Shown piece after piece: positions 24,795 through 34,209 of a stretch of DNA of 64,000 nucleotides. A program made the translations under genes and the position numbers. The notes below the pieces were generated by a model, which had not been told where the DNA came from, made no database searches, and worked only from the letters and a program-made list of their open reading frames with translations. The stretch spans positions 1 to 64,000 of the forward strand of contig CBFHYO010000006.1 in the NCBI GenBank assembly GCA_965660075.1, given 5' to 3'. The stretch is from CAYYFV01 sp965660075. Lineage in GTDB: Bacteria > Patescibacteriota > Gracilibacteria > UBA1369 > GCA-2718715. How positions within the stretch are numbered: position 1 is the stretch's first letter; each line of letters starts with the position of its first letter.

Positions 24795-26450
24795 TTATTT
24801 CAATTCTATGATTGCCCTGTTTAAAACGGCATCATTTTCACTTTGCATGTCCGAAAGCTTGCTAGTCACATTGATATCCGGACTAACACCTACTTTATTT
24901 ATTTTTTTGAGAGTAGGAGATAGCCACTCAGCAATTGTAAGTTTTAGTGCAGAGTTGTCTCGGTAGTTAATTAATTCCTGAACAGTACCTTTTCCAAAAG
25001 ATGTTTCACCAATAACAACAACATTTTTTAAGTTTTCTTTGAGTGCTGCGGCCAAAATTTCGGATGCCGATGCAGATCCCTTGTTAATCAAAACAGCAAT
25101 CTTTGGAACATTGATGGAAGCATTTACTTTTGCAGTTTTGGTTTCGGTTAGATTGTTATATTTAACATTTACAATTGGCTTGTTTGGATCCAAGAATAAT
25201 TCAGCTATGTTAATTGCTTCATTTAAATATCCACCAGGATTAGATCGAAGATCTATGATTAAATTATCAGTTTCGTCAGAAATTGTATTATACAAAGATT
25301 CAAAAATACTAGATACGCCTACACCAAAACTTCTAATTTTCAGGTAGCCAATATTGTTATTGTGTACTTCTGCAAGTACTAATGGGATGTCTATTTTTGC
25401 ACGAACGATATCGAATTCTAATTCATTGCCATCGCGTTCAATTTCTAGTCGAACAGTTGTTCCAGAAGGACCTTTTATTATTTCGATAGAATCTTCGATT
25501 GTCAGCCCGCGAAGTTTAATACCATTGGCTTTTGTAATTACATCGCCCGGCAGCAAGCCGGCTTTTTCTGCTGGTGATTTTGATATCGGGCTAATAATTT
25601 CCAAATCACCATTGTCATTAACATACAAAGAGGCGCCGATTCCTTCGAATTCCTGACTTAGGTTTTTACGAAACTCAGAATATTCTTGTGGTTTTTGAAA
25701 AGCAGAAAATGGATCATCTAAAGCATCCACTAGTCCTTCTATAGCACCATAAAGCAGTTGTTCTTCGTTTATATTCTTGTTGTCTACAAAATCATTTTTG
25801 ATTCTATCAAACACGTCTTCTAAAATTGCATATTTAGATTCTTTTTGAAGGGCTGATTGTGGTGCAAATTGGATGGTTGTTTTATTCGAACCATCTTCCA
25901 TACGGTCTAGAATTTCTATAAATTCATCCACAGGCACTTTGGACAAAAATGATATTCGATTATTCTTGGGTTCTATTAAATCTAGTTCTAATGCTTTTTC
26001 GAATACTGGTGCTAAATAACTGTCACCTCCAATGTTACTGACCGATTTTTCAAAATTAGATCCATCTAGTAAAAATCTTTTTACTGGAGTTCCTTCGTAT
26101 TTAAAAAGCATATTTAGCAGACTCCAAAGATTTAGTTCTCGATCTACATTAAGTATTGGGTTGTAAGAATTTCTCGACACAACACCAAGCTGGCGCATTT
26201 TTTCGACCAAGTGTGCATCTAAAATATCTACATCGCTAAATAGTTTATCTTCTGGAACTTGAATTTTTTCACTGAAACCATCTCTCTCAAGCATGATTTT
26301 TACAAAGTCTATTACTTTTACATTTGTGTTTTCTTGTGCTTGCAAATTCGAGACAGATTTAAGGCTCTCTAGGTGGTTTGCCAAGACCACGCTTGGACTT
26401 ATAATAATCAGCAATCCAATGATTACTGCTTGTAGATTAAATTGACGCAT
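24795..26450 (-). CDS. C-terminal processing serine protease (S41, CtpA family)
   Basis: An exported protease of 551 aa with an N-terminal signal sequence (residues 6-24, AVIIGLLIIISPSVVLA). A roughly 175-residue N-terminal region follows that the minimal family lacks and that faintly resembles S-layer-homology repeats (LFSDVDILDAHLVEKMRQLG). Next come the family N-terminal helices, a PDZ domain at about 275-345 (GIGASLYVN, KAGLLPGDVITKANG) and the S41 core with the Ser-Lys dyad S461 (KGSASASEIL) and K487 (SFGKGTVQEL). It would trim or degrade envelope proteins. It is transcribed divergently from gyrB. Confidence 0.92.
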   Translation of the reverse strand: MRQFNLQAVIIGLLIIISPSVVLANHLESLKSVSNLQAQENTNVKVIDFVKIMLERDGFSEKIQVPEDKLFSDVDILDAHLVEKMRQLGVVSRNSYNPILNVDRELNLWSLLNMLFKYEGTPVKRFLLDGSNFEKSVSNIGGDSYLAPVFEKALELDLIEPKNNRISFLSKVPVDEFIEILDRMEDGSNKTTIQFAPQSALQKESKYAILEDVFDRIKNDFVDNKNINEEQLLYGAIEGLVDALDDPFSAFQKPQEYSEFRKNLSQEFEGIGASLYVNDNGDLEIISPISKSPAEKAGLLPGDVITKANGIKLRGLTIEDSIEIIKGPSGTTVRLEIERDGNELEFDIVRAKIDIPLVLAEVHNNNIGYLKIRSFGVGVSSIFESLYNTISDETDNLIIDLRSNPGGYLNEAINIAELFLDPNKPIVNVKYNNLTETKTAKVNASINVPKIAVLINKGSASASEILAAALKENLKNVVVIGETSFGKGTVQELINYRDNSALKLTIAEWLSPTLKKINKVGVSPDINVTSKLSDMQSENDAVLNRAIIELK

Positions 26451-26508
26451 TTCTATAAATTAAACTACAAATATTCTAGATTAAGCAATTGTATAATCCA
26501 AATAATTT

Positions 26509-26537
26509 TTGCATTTTCCAAGTGGCTCAACTATACT
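26509..26537 (+). promoter_or_regulatory. gyrB promoter
   Basis: TTGCAT (26509-26514), a 17-base spacer and TATACT (26532-26537). The transcription start would be near 26544, 26 bases before the ATG. Confidence 0.6.
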
Positions 26538-26569
26538 TGGTCTAGTTTAATAGCAAAACAAAAAACGTT

Positions 26570-28477
26570 ATGAATGATAATAATGCAAATTATTCAGCTT
26601 CCAATATTACGGTCTTAGAAGGTTTAGCAGCCGTTCGGAAAAGACCTGGGATGTATATCGGTACAACAGATGTTGCTGGTCTACATCATATGGTATGGGA
26701 AATTGTAGATAACTCAATAGATGAAGCTCTAGCTGGATATTGTACTCAAGTAGATATAGAAATAAACGAAGATGGATCTCTTTCTGTAACAGATAATGGT
26801 CGTGGTATTCCTGTCGACACTCATGCAAAAACTGGGAAATCTGCCTTAGAAACTGTATTAACAGTATTACATGCCGGTGGTAAATTTGGTGATGGTGGTT
26901 ATAAAGTATCTGGTGGTCTACATGGTGTAGGTGTGTCTGTAGTAAATGCACTTAGTACAAAAGTAGTTGCCGAAGTAAAAAGAGACGGAAAACTACATCG
27001 CCAAGAATATTCTCGTGGTGAAGTAATGACAGAATGTGAAGTAGTTGGTAAAGCAGATTCAACTGGTACAAAAATCACATTCGTACCAGATGACGAAATT
27101 TTCGAAACTGTTAAATTTAGTTACGAAACTATAAAAAACAGACTTCGCCAACAATCATACCTTACAAAAGGTGTTACAATTACTGTCCAAGACCATAGAG
27201 ACGGCAAGAGATCTAAGTTTTTCTTTGAAGGTGGTGTTAAATCATATATTCAACATATTAATAAAGATAAGAAATCTGTAACTGGTTGTTTCTATACAGA
27301 CAAAACAGTAGACGAAGGTCAAGTGGAAATTGCTTTTCAATATACAGAAAGTTTCCAAGAGCATGTATTTACTTTTGCAAATAACATTTCTACTACAGAA
27401 GGTGGTATGCACTTAACTGGTTTTAAATCAGCATTAACTCGTACAATCAATGCCTATGCGCGTGATAAAGGCCTATTAAAAGAAAAAGATGATAACTTAT
27501 CATCTGATGATGTACGTGAAGGTCTAACAGCAGTTATCTCTGTAAAACTAGGGGAGCCTCAATTCGAAGGACAAACCAAAGGTAAACTTGGTAATCCAGA
27601 AATGCGGTCTGCGGTTGAATCAGTATTTGCAGAAGAACTAAATTACTTTTTACAAGAAAATCCAAAAGACGCCAAAGCAATTATTGGTAAATGTACTTTA
27701 GCTGCCAAAGCTCGAGCAGCAGCTCGTGCAGCTCGTGAATCTGTAATTCGTAAGGGTGCTCTAGATGGTATGACACTTCCAGGTAAACTTGCCGATTGTT
27801 CGAGTAAAGATCCAGTTGTTTCAGAATTGTACATAGTTGAGGGTGACTCGGCGGGTGGTTCGGCTAAACAAGGTCGTGACCGTCAATATCAAGCAATTCT
27901 ACCTCTAAGAGGTAAAATCTTGAATGTTGAACAAGCTCGTCTAGATAGAATTTTAGCAAACGAAGAAGTTAAAGCACTTATAACTGCTATTGGATGTGGT
28001 GTTGGTGAAAGCTTTAATCCAGAAAAAATTAGATATCACAAAATTGTAATCATGACGGATGCCGATGTAGATGGTGCCCATATTACAACTCTACTTTTAA
28101 CTCTTTTCTACCGATACTTTAGACCAATTGTAGAGCAAGGTCGCATTTATATTGCAAAACCACCTCTATATAAACTTTCTCATGGTAAAAAAATGTTCTA
28201 TGCATACACAGAAGAAGAAAAAATGCATTTACTTGAAAACGAATTTGGACCAGATACTAAAGTAAATATCCAGCGTTATAAAGGTCTTGGTGAAATGAAT
28301 CCAGATCAATTATGGGAAACAACAATGGACCCAGAAACTAGATCTATGTTCAAAATAAACATCGAAGATGCAGAAATGGCAGATACAGTTTTCGAGACAT
28401 TAATGGGTAAAGATGTACCTCCAAGAAAGAAATTTATACAATCTAAGGCAAAAGAAGTAAAAAACCTTGATATTTAA
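26570..28477 (+). CDS. gyrB: DNA gyrase subunit B
   Basis: The ATPase subunit of gyrase, 635 aa. The GHKL ATP-binding domain shows EIVDNSIDEALAG, DNGRGIPVD and GGLHGVGVSVVNAL. The transducer domain follows (KLGEPQFEGQTKGKLGN). The TOPRIM domain has EGDSAGGSAKQGRDR and DADVDGAHI, and the C-terminal GyrA-binding tail is intact (QRYKGLGEMNPDQLWETTMD). It has its own promoter. rpsU, prmC and prfA follow on the same strand at close spacing and may partly share its transcript. Confidence 0.98.
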   Translation: MNDNNANYSASNITVLEGLAAVRKRPGMYIGTTDVAGLHHMVWEIVDNSIDEALAGYCTQVDIEINEDGSLSVTDNGRGIPVDTHAKTGKSALETVLTVLHAGGKFGDGGYKVSGGLHGVGVSVVNALSTKVVAEVKRDGKLHRQEYSRGEVMTECEVVGKADSTGTKITFVPDDEIFETVKFSYETIKNRLRQQSYLTKGVTITVQDHRDGKRSKFFFEGGVKSYIQHINKDKKSVTGCFYTDKTVDEGQVEIAFQYTESFQEHVFTFANNISTTEGGMHLTGFKSALTRTINAYARDKGLLKEKDDNLSSDDVREGLTAVISVKLGEPQFEGQTKGKLGNPEMRSAVESVFAEELNYFLQENPKDAKAIIGKCTLAAKARAAARAARESVIRKGALDGMTLPGKLADCSSKDPVVSELYIVEGDSAGGSAKQGRDRQYQAILPLRGKILNVEQARLDRILANEEVKALITAIGCGVGESFNPEKIRYHKIVIMTDADVDGAHITTLLLTLFYRYFRPIVEQGRIYIAKPPLYKLSHGKKMFYAYTEEEKMHLLENEFGPDTKVNIQRYKGLGEMNPDQLWETTMDPETRSMFKINIEDAEMADTVFETLMGKDVPPRKKFIQSKAKEVKNLDI

Positions 28478-28522
28478 AAAAAAACTTCTATAATCAGTAT
28501 ACTTATAATAAATATTTCAGAT

Positions 28523-28729
28523 ATGCTTATACATGTAAAGAGAGATTCAAAAGAATCATTTGAAAGAATGCTCTCACGCTTCAAAAAACTTTTACAAAGA
28601 AGCCACAAAGTTCAAATTGCTAAGGAACAATCTAGATTCCACAAAAAACCAACTAAGAGATATCTTAGACAAGCGGCAATTATGAGAGAATACTACAGAG
28701 CTGAAAAGAAAAAAAGACAGTTCTACTAG
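28523..28729 (+). CDS. rpsU: Ribosomal protein bS21
   Basis: A small-subunit ribosomal protein near the anti-Shine-Dalgarno end of 16S rRNA. The 68-aa protein is strongly basic, with the family layout: an N-terminal strand (MLIHVKRDSKESFERMLSRF), a KKLLQRSHKV helix and a C-terminal basic helix (KPTKRYLRQAAIMREY). A lineage that shows few Shine-Dalgarno sequences but keeps bS21 is worth noting. The prmC start codon follows the stop by one base, so the pair is probably translationally coupled. Confidence 0.9.
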   Translation: MLIHVKRDSKESFERMLSRFKKLLQRSHKVQIAKEQSRFHKKPTKRYLRQAAIMREYYRAEKKKRQFY

Positions 28730-28730
28730 A

Positions 28731-29558
28731 ATGCACAAACACACAACAATAAGAGAGGCTTTATTTTTAAAGCCTCTTTCTTTGGTTCCTAAACACGAAA
28801 AAATAGAACTTTTAGCACATATTCTAAAAGTAGATAAAAAGTTTCTTTATTTCCACTTAGAACAAGAGCTAACAACCCAACAACTCGACAAATATATCCA
28901 AATGGCTGGCGAGCTACAAGAAGGCAAACCACTACAATATGTTACAAATACAGCCTTTTTTTACGGAGAAACACTTTTTGTAAATTCAAACGTGCTTATA
29001 CCCAGACCAGAAACAGAAATAATGGTAGAGCACTGTATTAAAAACTACCCACATGCCAAAACCATACTCGATGTAGGGACTGGCAGTGGAGCAATAGCTA
29101 AAGCTCTTGCGGTTAATCTGACAGATGCTCAAATAACAGCACTCGATATTTGCCCAGAAGCTTTAACGGTTACAAAAACAAACACAAAAGATCACACAAA
29201 CATTAGACTCCTCGAATCTGATTTACTATCAAGCATTACAGAAACTCAATTCGATATAATTTGTGCGAATCTGCCATATATAGGAACAGAAAAATTTGCT
29301 GGAGTAGATGCAAATGTGGCAAAATACGAACCTAAAAAAGCTTTATTTGCAGGACCAGATGGGTTAGATTTATATAGACGTTTATTTACACAAATACTAA
29401 ATAAAAAAATTCAATTCCAAGCAATTTATATAGAACTTGCCGACAACCAAGCCAAGTCTGCTACACAAGTAGTACAATTACTTTTACCCCAAACCAAAGT
29501 CCAATCAATTAAGGACTTAAACAATAAAATAAGATTTCTAGAAATAAAACCACTTTAA
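28731..29558 (+). CDS. prmC: Release factor glutamine methyltransferase
   Basis: Methylates the glutamine of the GGQ motif of release factors with AdoMet. The N-terminal helical domain spans about residues 1-85. The Rossmann domain has PRPETEIMVEHCI, the AdoMet loop LDVGTGSGAIAKALA, and an active-site NLPYI in place of the usual NPPY. It then continues GPDGLDLYRRLFTQIL, as in the family. At 275 aa it is full length. It sits one base after rpsU and one base before prfA, its substrate, which is strong contextual support. The order prmC-prfA is the reverse of the common prfA-prmC arrangement. Confidence 0.95.
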   Translation: MHKHTTIREALFLKPLSLVPKHEKIELLAHILKVDKKFLYFHLEQELTTQQLDKYIQMAGELQEGKPLQYVTNTAFFYGETLFVNSNVLIPRPETEIMVEHCIKNYPHAKTILDVGTGSGAIAKALAVNLTDAQITALDICPEALTVTKTNTKDHTNIRLLESDLLSSITETQFDIICANLPYIGTEKFAGVDANVAKYEPKKALFAGPDGLDLYRRLFTQILNKKIQFQAIYIELADNQAKSATQVVQLLLPQTKVQSIKDLNNKIRFLEIKPL

Positions 29559-29559
29559 A

Positions 29560-30630
29560 ATGGAAGATAAATTACAAAAATTAGTAGAGGAGTTTAAAGA
29601 AATAGACCAAAAATTAATGGATCCCGATATTGTATCTAACCAAGCAGAGTACAAAAAAATCATGATTCGTCGATCGGAATTAGACCCGGTTGTTCAAGCT
29701 TTTACTAAATACTCAGACGCCAAAGCAAACCTGCAAGAAGCCAAAAATTTAGTAGACTCAGAAAGTGACTCAGAAATGAAAGAGTTTTATCAAAACGAAA
29801 TAGAAAGTTCTAAAGCAATTATAGAAGGACTCGAAGAAGAACTTAAATTAGCTTTAGTACCAAAAGACCCTAACGATTACAAAAACTGTATTATAGAAAT
29901 CCGTGCGGGTGCCGGAGGTGATGAAGCCTCTTTATTTGCATCGGAACTAGCAAGAATGTACCAAAGGTATGCAGAAACCAATCATATGAAAATAGATTTA
30001 TTATCAGCAAACGAAAACGAAGCTGGCGGATTCAAAGAAATATTTTTCTCTGTAAATGGAACGCGTGCATATGGAACATTCAAATTTGAATCAGGAGTTC
30101 ACCGTGTACAAAGAGTACCTGTTACAGAATCTCAAGGTCGTGTGCATACATCTGCTGCATCTGTGGTAGTGCTTCCAGAGGCAGAAGATATCGATTTACA
30201 TATCGAAGATAAAGATATTCGTATCGATGTATTCCGATCTTCTGGTCCAGGTGGGCAATCGGTAAACACAACCGATTCAGCAGTACGTATAACACATGTC
30301 CCATCGGGAATCACTGTAAGTTGCCAAGACGAAAAGTCTCAACTTAAAAACAAAACCAAAGCAATGTCGATTCTTAAAGCACGTCTTTACGACATGGAAT
30401 TAGAAAAACAACAAAAAGAACTCGGTTCTACCCGTCTAGCAAGTATTGGATCTGGAGATAGATCTGAAAAAATTAGAACGTACAACTTTCCACAAGATCG
30501 TGTCACAGACCATCGTATTAAACAAAGTTGGAACAATCTTCCAGGTATTATGAGTGGAGATATTGGAAAGATTATCGAAGCTGTAACAATCGAAGATCAA
30601 ACCAAAAAACTTGCACAAGCAGATCTTTAG
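29560..30630 (+). CDS. prfA: Peptide chain release factor 1
   Basis: Recognises UAA and UAG and triggers peptidyl-tRNA hydrolysis. The 356-aa protein has the RF1-type codon-recognition tripeptide P-x-T (VPVTESQGRVHTS), not the SPF of RF2, and the catalytic GGQ in SSGPGGQSVNTTDSAV. The N-terminal coiled-coil domain 1 is complete. RF1 fits a genome that ends almost all genes with TAA or TAG. Its last 4 bases overlap the end of the convergent receiver-domain gene. Confidence 0.97.
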   Translation: MEDKLQKLVEEFKEIDQKLMDPDIVSNQAEYKKIMIRRSELDPVVQAFTKYSDAKANLQEAKNLVDSESDSEMKEFYQNEIESSKAIIEGLEEELKLALVPKDPNDYKNCIIEIRAGAGGDEASLFASELARMYQRYAETNHMKIDLLSANENEAGGFKEIFFSVNGTRAYGTFKFESGVHRVQRVPVTESQGRVHTSAASVVVLPEAEDIDLHIEDKDIRIDVFRSSGPGGQSVNTTDSAVRITHVPSGITVSCQDEKSQLKNKTKAMSILKARLYDMELEKQQKELGSTRLASIGSGDRSEKIRTYNFPQDRVTDHRIKQSWNNLPGIMSGDIGKIIEAVTIEDQTKKLAQADL

Positions 30631-31022
30631 TATTGGTTAGATAGGATAAATATATCCATATCAGACAAATCTCGAAATTTAGAATAAACTGGAATTTTCT
30701 CAGTAACACCGACTAGCTCCAGTTTTTTTCTTATACTTTCTAAATGTAAACTCGAGCGAATACAAAATGCTTTATGATCTTTTTCTAGTAAATATTGTGC
30801 GACAACTTCACCACCAGCAATTGTCATACAGAAGTCGGAAACTATAATTGATCGTTCAAGTAAGTATGGTTCTCGTTCAAAAAAATTGATCATCTCTTGA
30901 CCATCAATAAATTTTTTAATTTCAATTCCAGGGTGAAGTAGTTTTTTAAGATAGTCTGAGTGTCGAACCAAAATCTCTGGATCATCGTCGACTAAAATGT
31001 ATAATTTGTGTAGTCCGTTCAT
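30627..31022 (-). CDS. Stand-alone receiver-domain (CheY-like) protein
   Basis: A 131-aa single domain with response-regulator landmarks: an acidic cluster D12-D14 after the first strand (LYILVDDDPEIL), phospho-acceptor D63 (IIVSDFCMT), a Ser in FCIRSSLH at the Thr/Ser switch position and a Lys in VYSKFRDL. There is no output domain. No histidine kinase occurs in the window, so a partner must be elsewhere or phosphorylation may not occur. Its start codon region lies 11 bases from the divergent tatD start, and its end overlaps prfA by 4 bases. Confidence 0.78.
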   Translation of the reverse strand: MNGLHKLYILVDDDPEILVRHSDYLKKLLHPGIEIKKFIDGQEMINFFEREPYLLERSIIVSDFCMTIAGGEVVAQYLLEKDHKAFCIRSSLHLESIRKKLELVGVTEKIPVYSKFRDLSDMDIFILSNQY

Positions 31023-31032
31023 TTTTAATATT

Positions 31033-31779
31033 ATGCAAGATCACTTTTATTTTGAATCTAAACCACAATCAAAGCAAGATTTATTCTTTGACTCACACTG
31101 TCATCTGCAGTATGCACCACTTTCAGAAAACCTAGAGCAAACCATTCAAGATGCCAAAGCCATTGGCCTAAAAAAACTAATTTGCATTGGTACCGATTAC
31201 CAAACCTCCATCCAAGCCATCGAAATAGCCAAGCAATATCCAGATTATGTATTTGTTGCAGTCGGGGACCATCCTTGTGAACACAATCAAGAAGTTAGCC
31301 CAATGCCCAAAGACAAATTCCAAAAGCTTATCAAAGATAATCTACAGCACATTGCTGCAGTGGGGGAGACTGGACTCGATCTACATCACAATGATAAATT
31401 CCTCCCACAGCAACTCCAAAGTCTGCACGATCATATAGATTTAGCCCAGCAGTTCGATCTACCACTTGTTTTACACGTACGCCCCTACGAAACTTGTTTT
31501 GATACTATCTGGAGTGTTTTGAGAAAACGTGATGTAAAAAAAGCAATCTTTCATTGCTATTCAGGCAATATGCAACAAGCCCAAAAAATCTGGGCTAAGG
31601 GCTACAAAACATCTTTCAGTTTAATAGTTACATATCCAAAAAACACAGAACTCAAAGAGGTGTATGCAGCATGCCCACTCGAAAACTTGCTAATTGAAAC
31701 CGATTCACCATTTCTGCCACCACAATCAAAAAGGGGACAAAAGTGTTATCCCCATTATCTTCAAGAGTTAGATTTCTAA
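31033..31779 (+). CDS. tatD: TatD-family metal-dependent hydrolase, C-terminally short
   Basis: An amidohydrolase-fold nuclease. Metal ligands are visible in FDSHCHLQY, the glutamate in AVGETGLDLHHND, the His in PLVLHVRP, the His in AIFHCYSGN and the Asp in LIETDSPFLPP. I chose ATG 31033 because the upstream in-frame ATG 30997 would place coding sequence inside the divergent receiver gene and add non-family residues. The sequence stops soon after the conserved RG segment (SKRGQKCYPHYLQELDF). It lacks about 40-45 residues of C-terminal helices normally present. The end runs 12 bases into the convergent 777-aa gene. Confidence 0.9.
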   Translation: MQDHFYFESKPQSKQDLFFDSHCHLQYAPLSENLEQTIQDAKAIGLKKLICIGTDYQTSIQAIEIAKQYPDYVFVAVGDHPCEHNQEVSPMPKDKFQKLIKDNLQHIAAVGETGLDLHHNDKFLPQQLQSLHDHIDLAQQFDLPLVLHVRPYETCFDTIWSVLRKRDVKKAIFHCYSGNMQQAQKIWAKGYKTSFSLIVTYPKNTELKEVYAACPLENLLIETDSPFLPPQSKRGQKCYPHYLQELDF

Positions 31780-34101
31780 ATCTTGTATAAAGTTTCGTAA
31801 GTCTGACTCTCTATCATCGTAGTAAAGTTGTGAAAGCATTTGAGTTTCTTGATTCAAAATTCTTCTTAGAATAGCATTTAGTTTTAGTTGGTTCTGATCA
31901 TCCTGAAAGATATTTATTTGTTGATTTCTAATATCCAAGAGATATTCAAATAACAACTGCACAAGCCACATATATCTTTTTTCTTGAGAAGACTCTTGAG
32001 CACTTTTAAGGTTGTTAAACAATAGAAAATCTAGACTTTCTCGTACGGCTCTTTCGTGATAAGGTAAATTTCTTTTAAGAATTGCACAAATCATATCGTA
32101 TTCGTATCTATCGTGATCATCAGGACCAGGTCCACGGGTTATTTGAATTTCGACACAAACAGAATCTTCATCATGTAAGTCTAAATTAACATCGAAGTTT
32201 TCTATTAAATTTAGTTTAGCGATTCTATCTCTGATAGTAATTCTTTCTTGTTCTAATTGAGATAAAATCCCATCCAAAACACTGCTAGCTCCAGCCAAAG
32301 CAGTCAACTTTGCAATTTCTCCTTTGATTTCAGAAATTCTATTTTCAGAGTTTTGTAAACTCATTGTTTCTTCGGTAATTAAATTCGATCTATCTGTGTG
32401 TTTTTTCTTTATACTTGATTTGAGCTTATCAGAAATATGACGAACAGTTACTTTAAATGATTGAGCAGCCGGATTAGAAAAAGCATTATGAAGATTTCCA
32501 AGTTCACCTTCGGTGAGATCTTTTAATGTACACCTTGGTTCCTCCATAGTAGTATCACCATGTATTGAAAATATATACGCTAAAATATGTCTAATACTTT
32601 CCTTAGTCTCTGCAATAGTAAGAGTTTCTGGAAGAACAAACTTACATCTCAATTTGTCACGCATAGAGGATATGTGAAGTCCTTTTGCAAAAATTTTTCT
32701 AAGTACAGATGGTTTGGTTTTTACATCTGGAACAATCATTTTAAATGGTACTAGCTTTTGTATTTTAGGCACGTTAACTTCTCCTGTTAATTGAGCAATA
32801 TTCTCATTTTCTTCTAAAACTAGGTATTTAGAATGTTTTTCAATAAAGCTATCACGTAGTAATTTTAATCGTTCGTACTTGTATTCACCAAGCAAACGAT
32901 TGTCTTCATACATTATCATGAGAATAAACCTTGCAAGCACCATCATATCCCACCCTTCTACATTTATAGGGGCCTGAAAGGCAGTATATTCGTTATCCAC
33001 AAATTGCTTACGCTTAGAGTCCCAGTATTTTTTACCCTGGATAATTTCTTGAAAAGTGGTGACTATCGTACATAAATCTGATCTAAAAATGCTGGGAGTG
33101 CTATAGCTTTTAATGTGTGAATCTTCAAAACGAATCTCATCTGGAATTAGTACACCAATTGCATTAGGATATAAGTTTTTTAGTTTATCAAATGCGTATT
33201 CTAGGGAGTCTTTGCTTACTGCCTCTCTATCTTCTAATGACGCTTCTTCTCCGTGTAAACTTTTTTCTACGATGTGTTCATCGTCAAATCTATGAAACTC
33301 CAATAGTTGTCTTAATGCAGCTTTATAATGCACATGCATTTTTTCAATATTTAACCCCCATGATTCAATAAGATCAATATAGTTATCAAAAACATTTTCT
33401 TGAGTAAAAGCATCAACAAAATTTCCTCCGTTACCCTTTAAACTTTTAAATATTTCCCAAGTGTTATCTGGTCGAAAGTGAAAAAGCAATTCTAATACCT
33501 CAGGAAGCTCCTTTGAGATTTGTAAAGTGTTTGATTTGTTAGATTTGTACCACAGATAAAGAGATTGTACGTTTTTAAGATTTATATTCTCTTTGCATTC
33601 TTCTGGAGCAAATTCAAAGATTCTTGAAAGTATTTCTTGATTTGAAGATAAAGACTTTAGTTTGAAAGTACTTGGACCAGCAATCATATCATTGAAAATA
33701 TCTTCAGAGTTACAAACAAAATCATCGTCAATTACGACATTTGGATCAAGTCTTTTAATCTGATCATAGATAAATCTTAAAAATAGAGCCTTTGTATCTG
33801 TACTAGTCACACTCAAAAGACTTGAGTAAAAATTTCTAATAAAATCATCGCTCACCAATTGTCCTGTAGAATTTTTAATTAGAGCACGTAAAGATAAGTT
33901 TACTTTTGCTAGATATATTGAATCTCTAATATCCAAGTCACCTTGAGAATTACTTTCAGCCTTTTTTATAACCTCTAAAATAGCTGGAGCAGGCTCGTTG
34001 TCAATCATGCCATTTCTTGTTGGGGTTTGATGTTTATCGAATAAGTCTGTCATTTGTTTCACTCCTCTAATTGAGGCTAAAAATTCCTGTGTGGTACGCA
34101 T
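31768..34101 (-). CDS. 777-aa protein with RelA/SpoT-like motifs
   Basis: No full-length match recognised. Residues 1-440 are mostly helical and unassigned. About residues 455-515 resemble a (p)ppGpp synthetase core: a basic stretch VKTKPSVLRKIFAKG, then an isolated MRDKLRCKFVLPE strand (M480) where RelA/SpoT proteins have D-hydrophobic-x-G-x-R. A coiled coil (about 590-640) then intervenes. VCVEIQITRGPGPDDHDRYE (E651) recalls the family's EVQIRT motif followed by His and Tyr-Lys. The order matches but the spacing is larger and the canonical Gly is missing. It could be a degenerate or inserted synthetase or a coincidence. It has a good promoter of its own. Confidence 0.6.
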   Translation of the reverse strand: MRTTQEFLASIRGVKQMTDLFDKHQTPTRNGMIDNEPAPAILEVIKKAESNSQGDLDIRDSIYLAKVNLSLRALIKNSTGQLVSDDFIRNFYSSLLSVTSTDTKALFLRFIYDQIKRLDPNVVIDDDFVCNSEDIFNDMIAGPSTFKLKSLSSNQEILSRIFEFAPEECKENINLKNVQSLYLWYKSNKSNTLQISKELPEVLELLFHFRPDNTWEIFKSLKGNGGNFVDAFTQENVFDNYIDLIESWGLNIEKMHVHYKAALRQLLEFHRFDDEHIVEKSLHGEEASLEDREAVSKDSLEYAFDKLKNLYPNAIGVLIPDEIRFEDSHIKSYSTPSIFRSDLCTIVTTFQEIIQGKKYWDSKRKQFVDNEYTAFQAPINVEGWDMMVLARFILMIMYEDNRLLGEYKYERLKLLRDSFIEKHSKYLVLEENENIAQLTGEVNVPKIQKLVPFKMIVPDVKTKPSVLRKIFAKGLHISSMRDKLRCKFVLPETLTIAETKESIRHILAYIFSIHGDTTMEEPRCTLKDLTEGELGNLHNAFSNPAAQSFKVTVRHISDKLKSSIKKKHTDRSNLITEETMSLQNSENRISEIKGEIAKLTALAGASSVLDGILSQLEQERITIRDRIAKLNLIENFDVNLDLHDEDSVCVEIQITRGPGPDDHDRYEYDMICAILKRNLPYHERAVRESLDFLLFNNLKSAQESSQEKRYMWLVQLLFEYLLDIRNQQINIFQDDQNQLKLNAILRRILNQETQMLSQLYYDDRESDLRNFIQDLEI

Positions 34102-34121
34102 GTGTAATATTACTTTTCTTT

Positions 34122-34149
34122 ATCATAGATGTAAAATAGAATTTGTCAA
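34122..34149 (-). promoter_or_regulatory. Promoter of the 777-aa protein gene
   Basis: On the minus strand TTGACA (34149-34144), a 16-base spacer and TATGAT (34127-34122). The predicted start is only about 14 bases upstream of the ATG at 34101, giving a very short leader without Shine-Dalgarno. Confidence 0.65.
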
Positions 34150-34209
34150 TCAAACTTAGACCAATTTGATCAAAATTCAATTATAATTAAATAAAATTAA
34201 TTTGCAATT

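Noticed and set aside
26607..26951. A 114-codon minus-strand frame inside gyrB
   Set aside because: It lies wholly inside a conserved gene and its Leu/His-rich composition is typical of antisense translation.
20069..28477. gyrA and gyrB as topoisomerase IV (parC/parE)
   Set aside because: The GyrA-box-like QNRGGKG in the C-terminal domain and the overall lengths favour gyrase.
30997..31032. Earlier in-frame ATG for tatD
   Set aside because: It would add non-conserved residues overlapping the divergent receiver-domain gene; ATG 31033 fits better.
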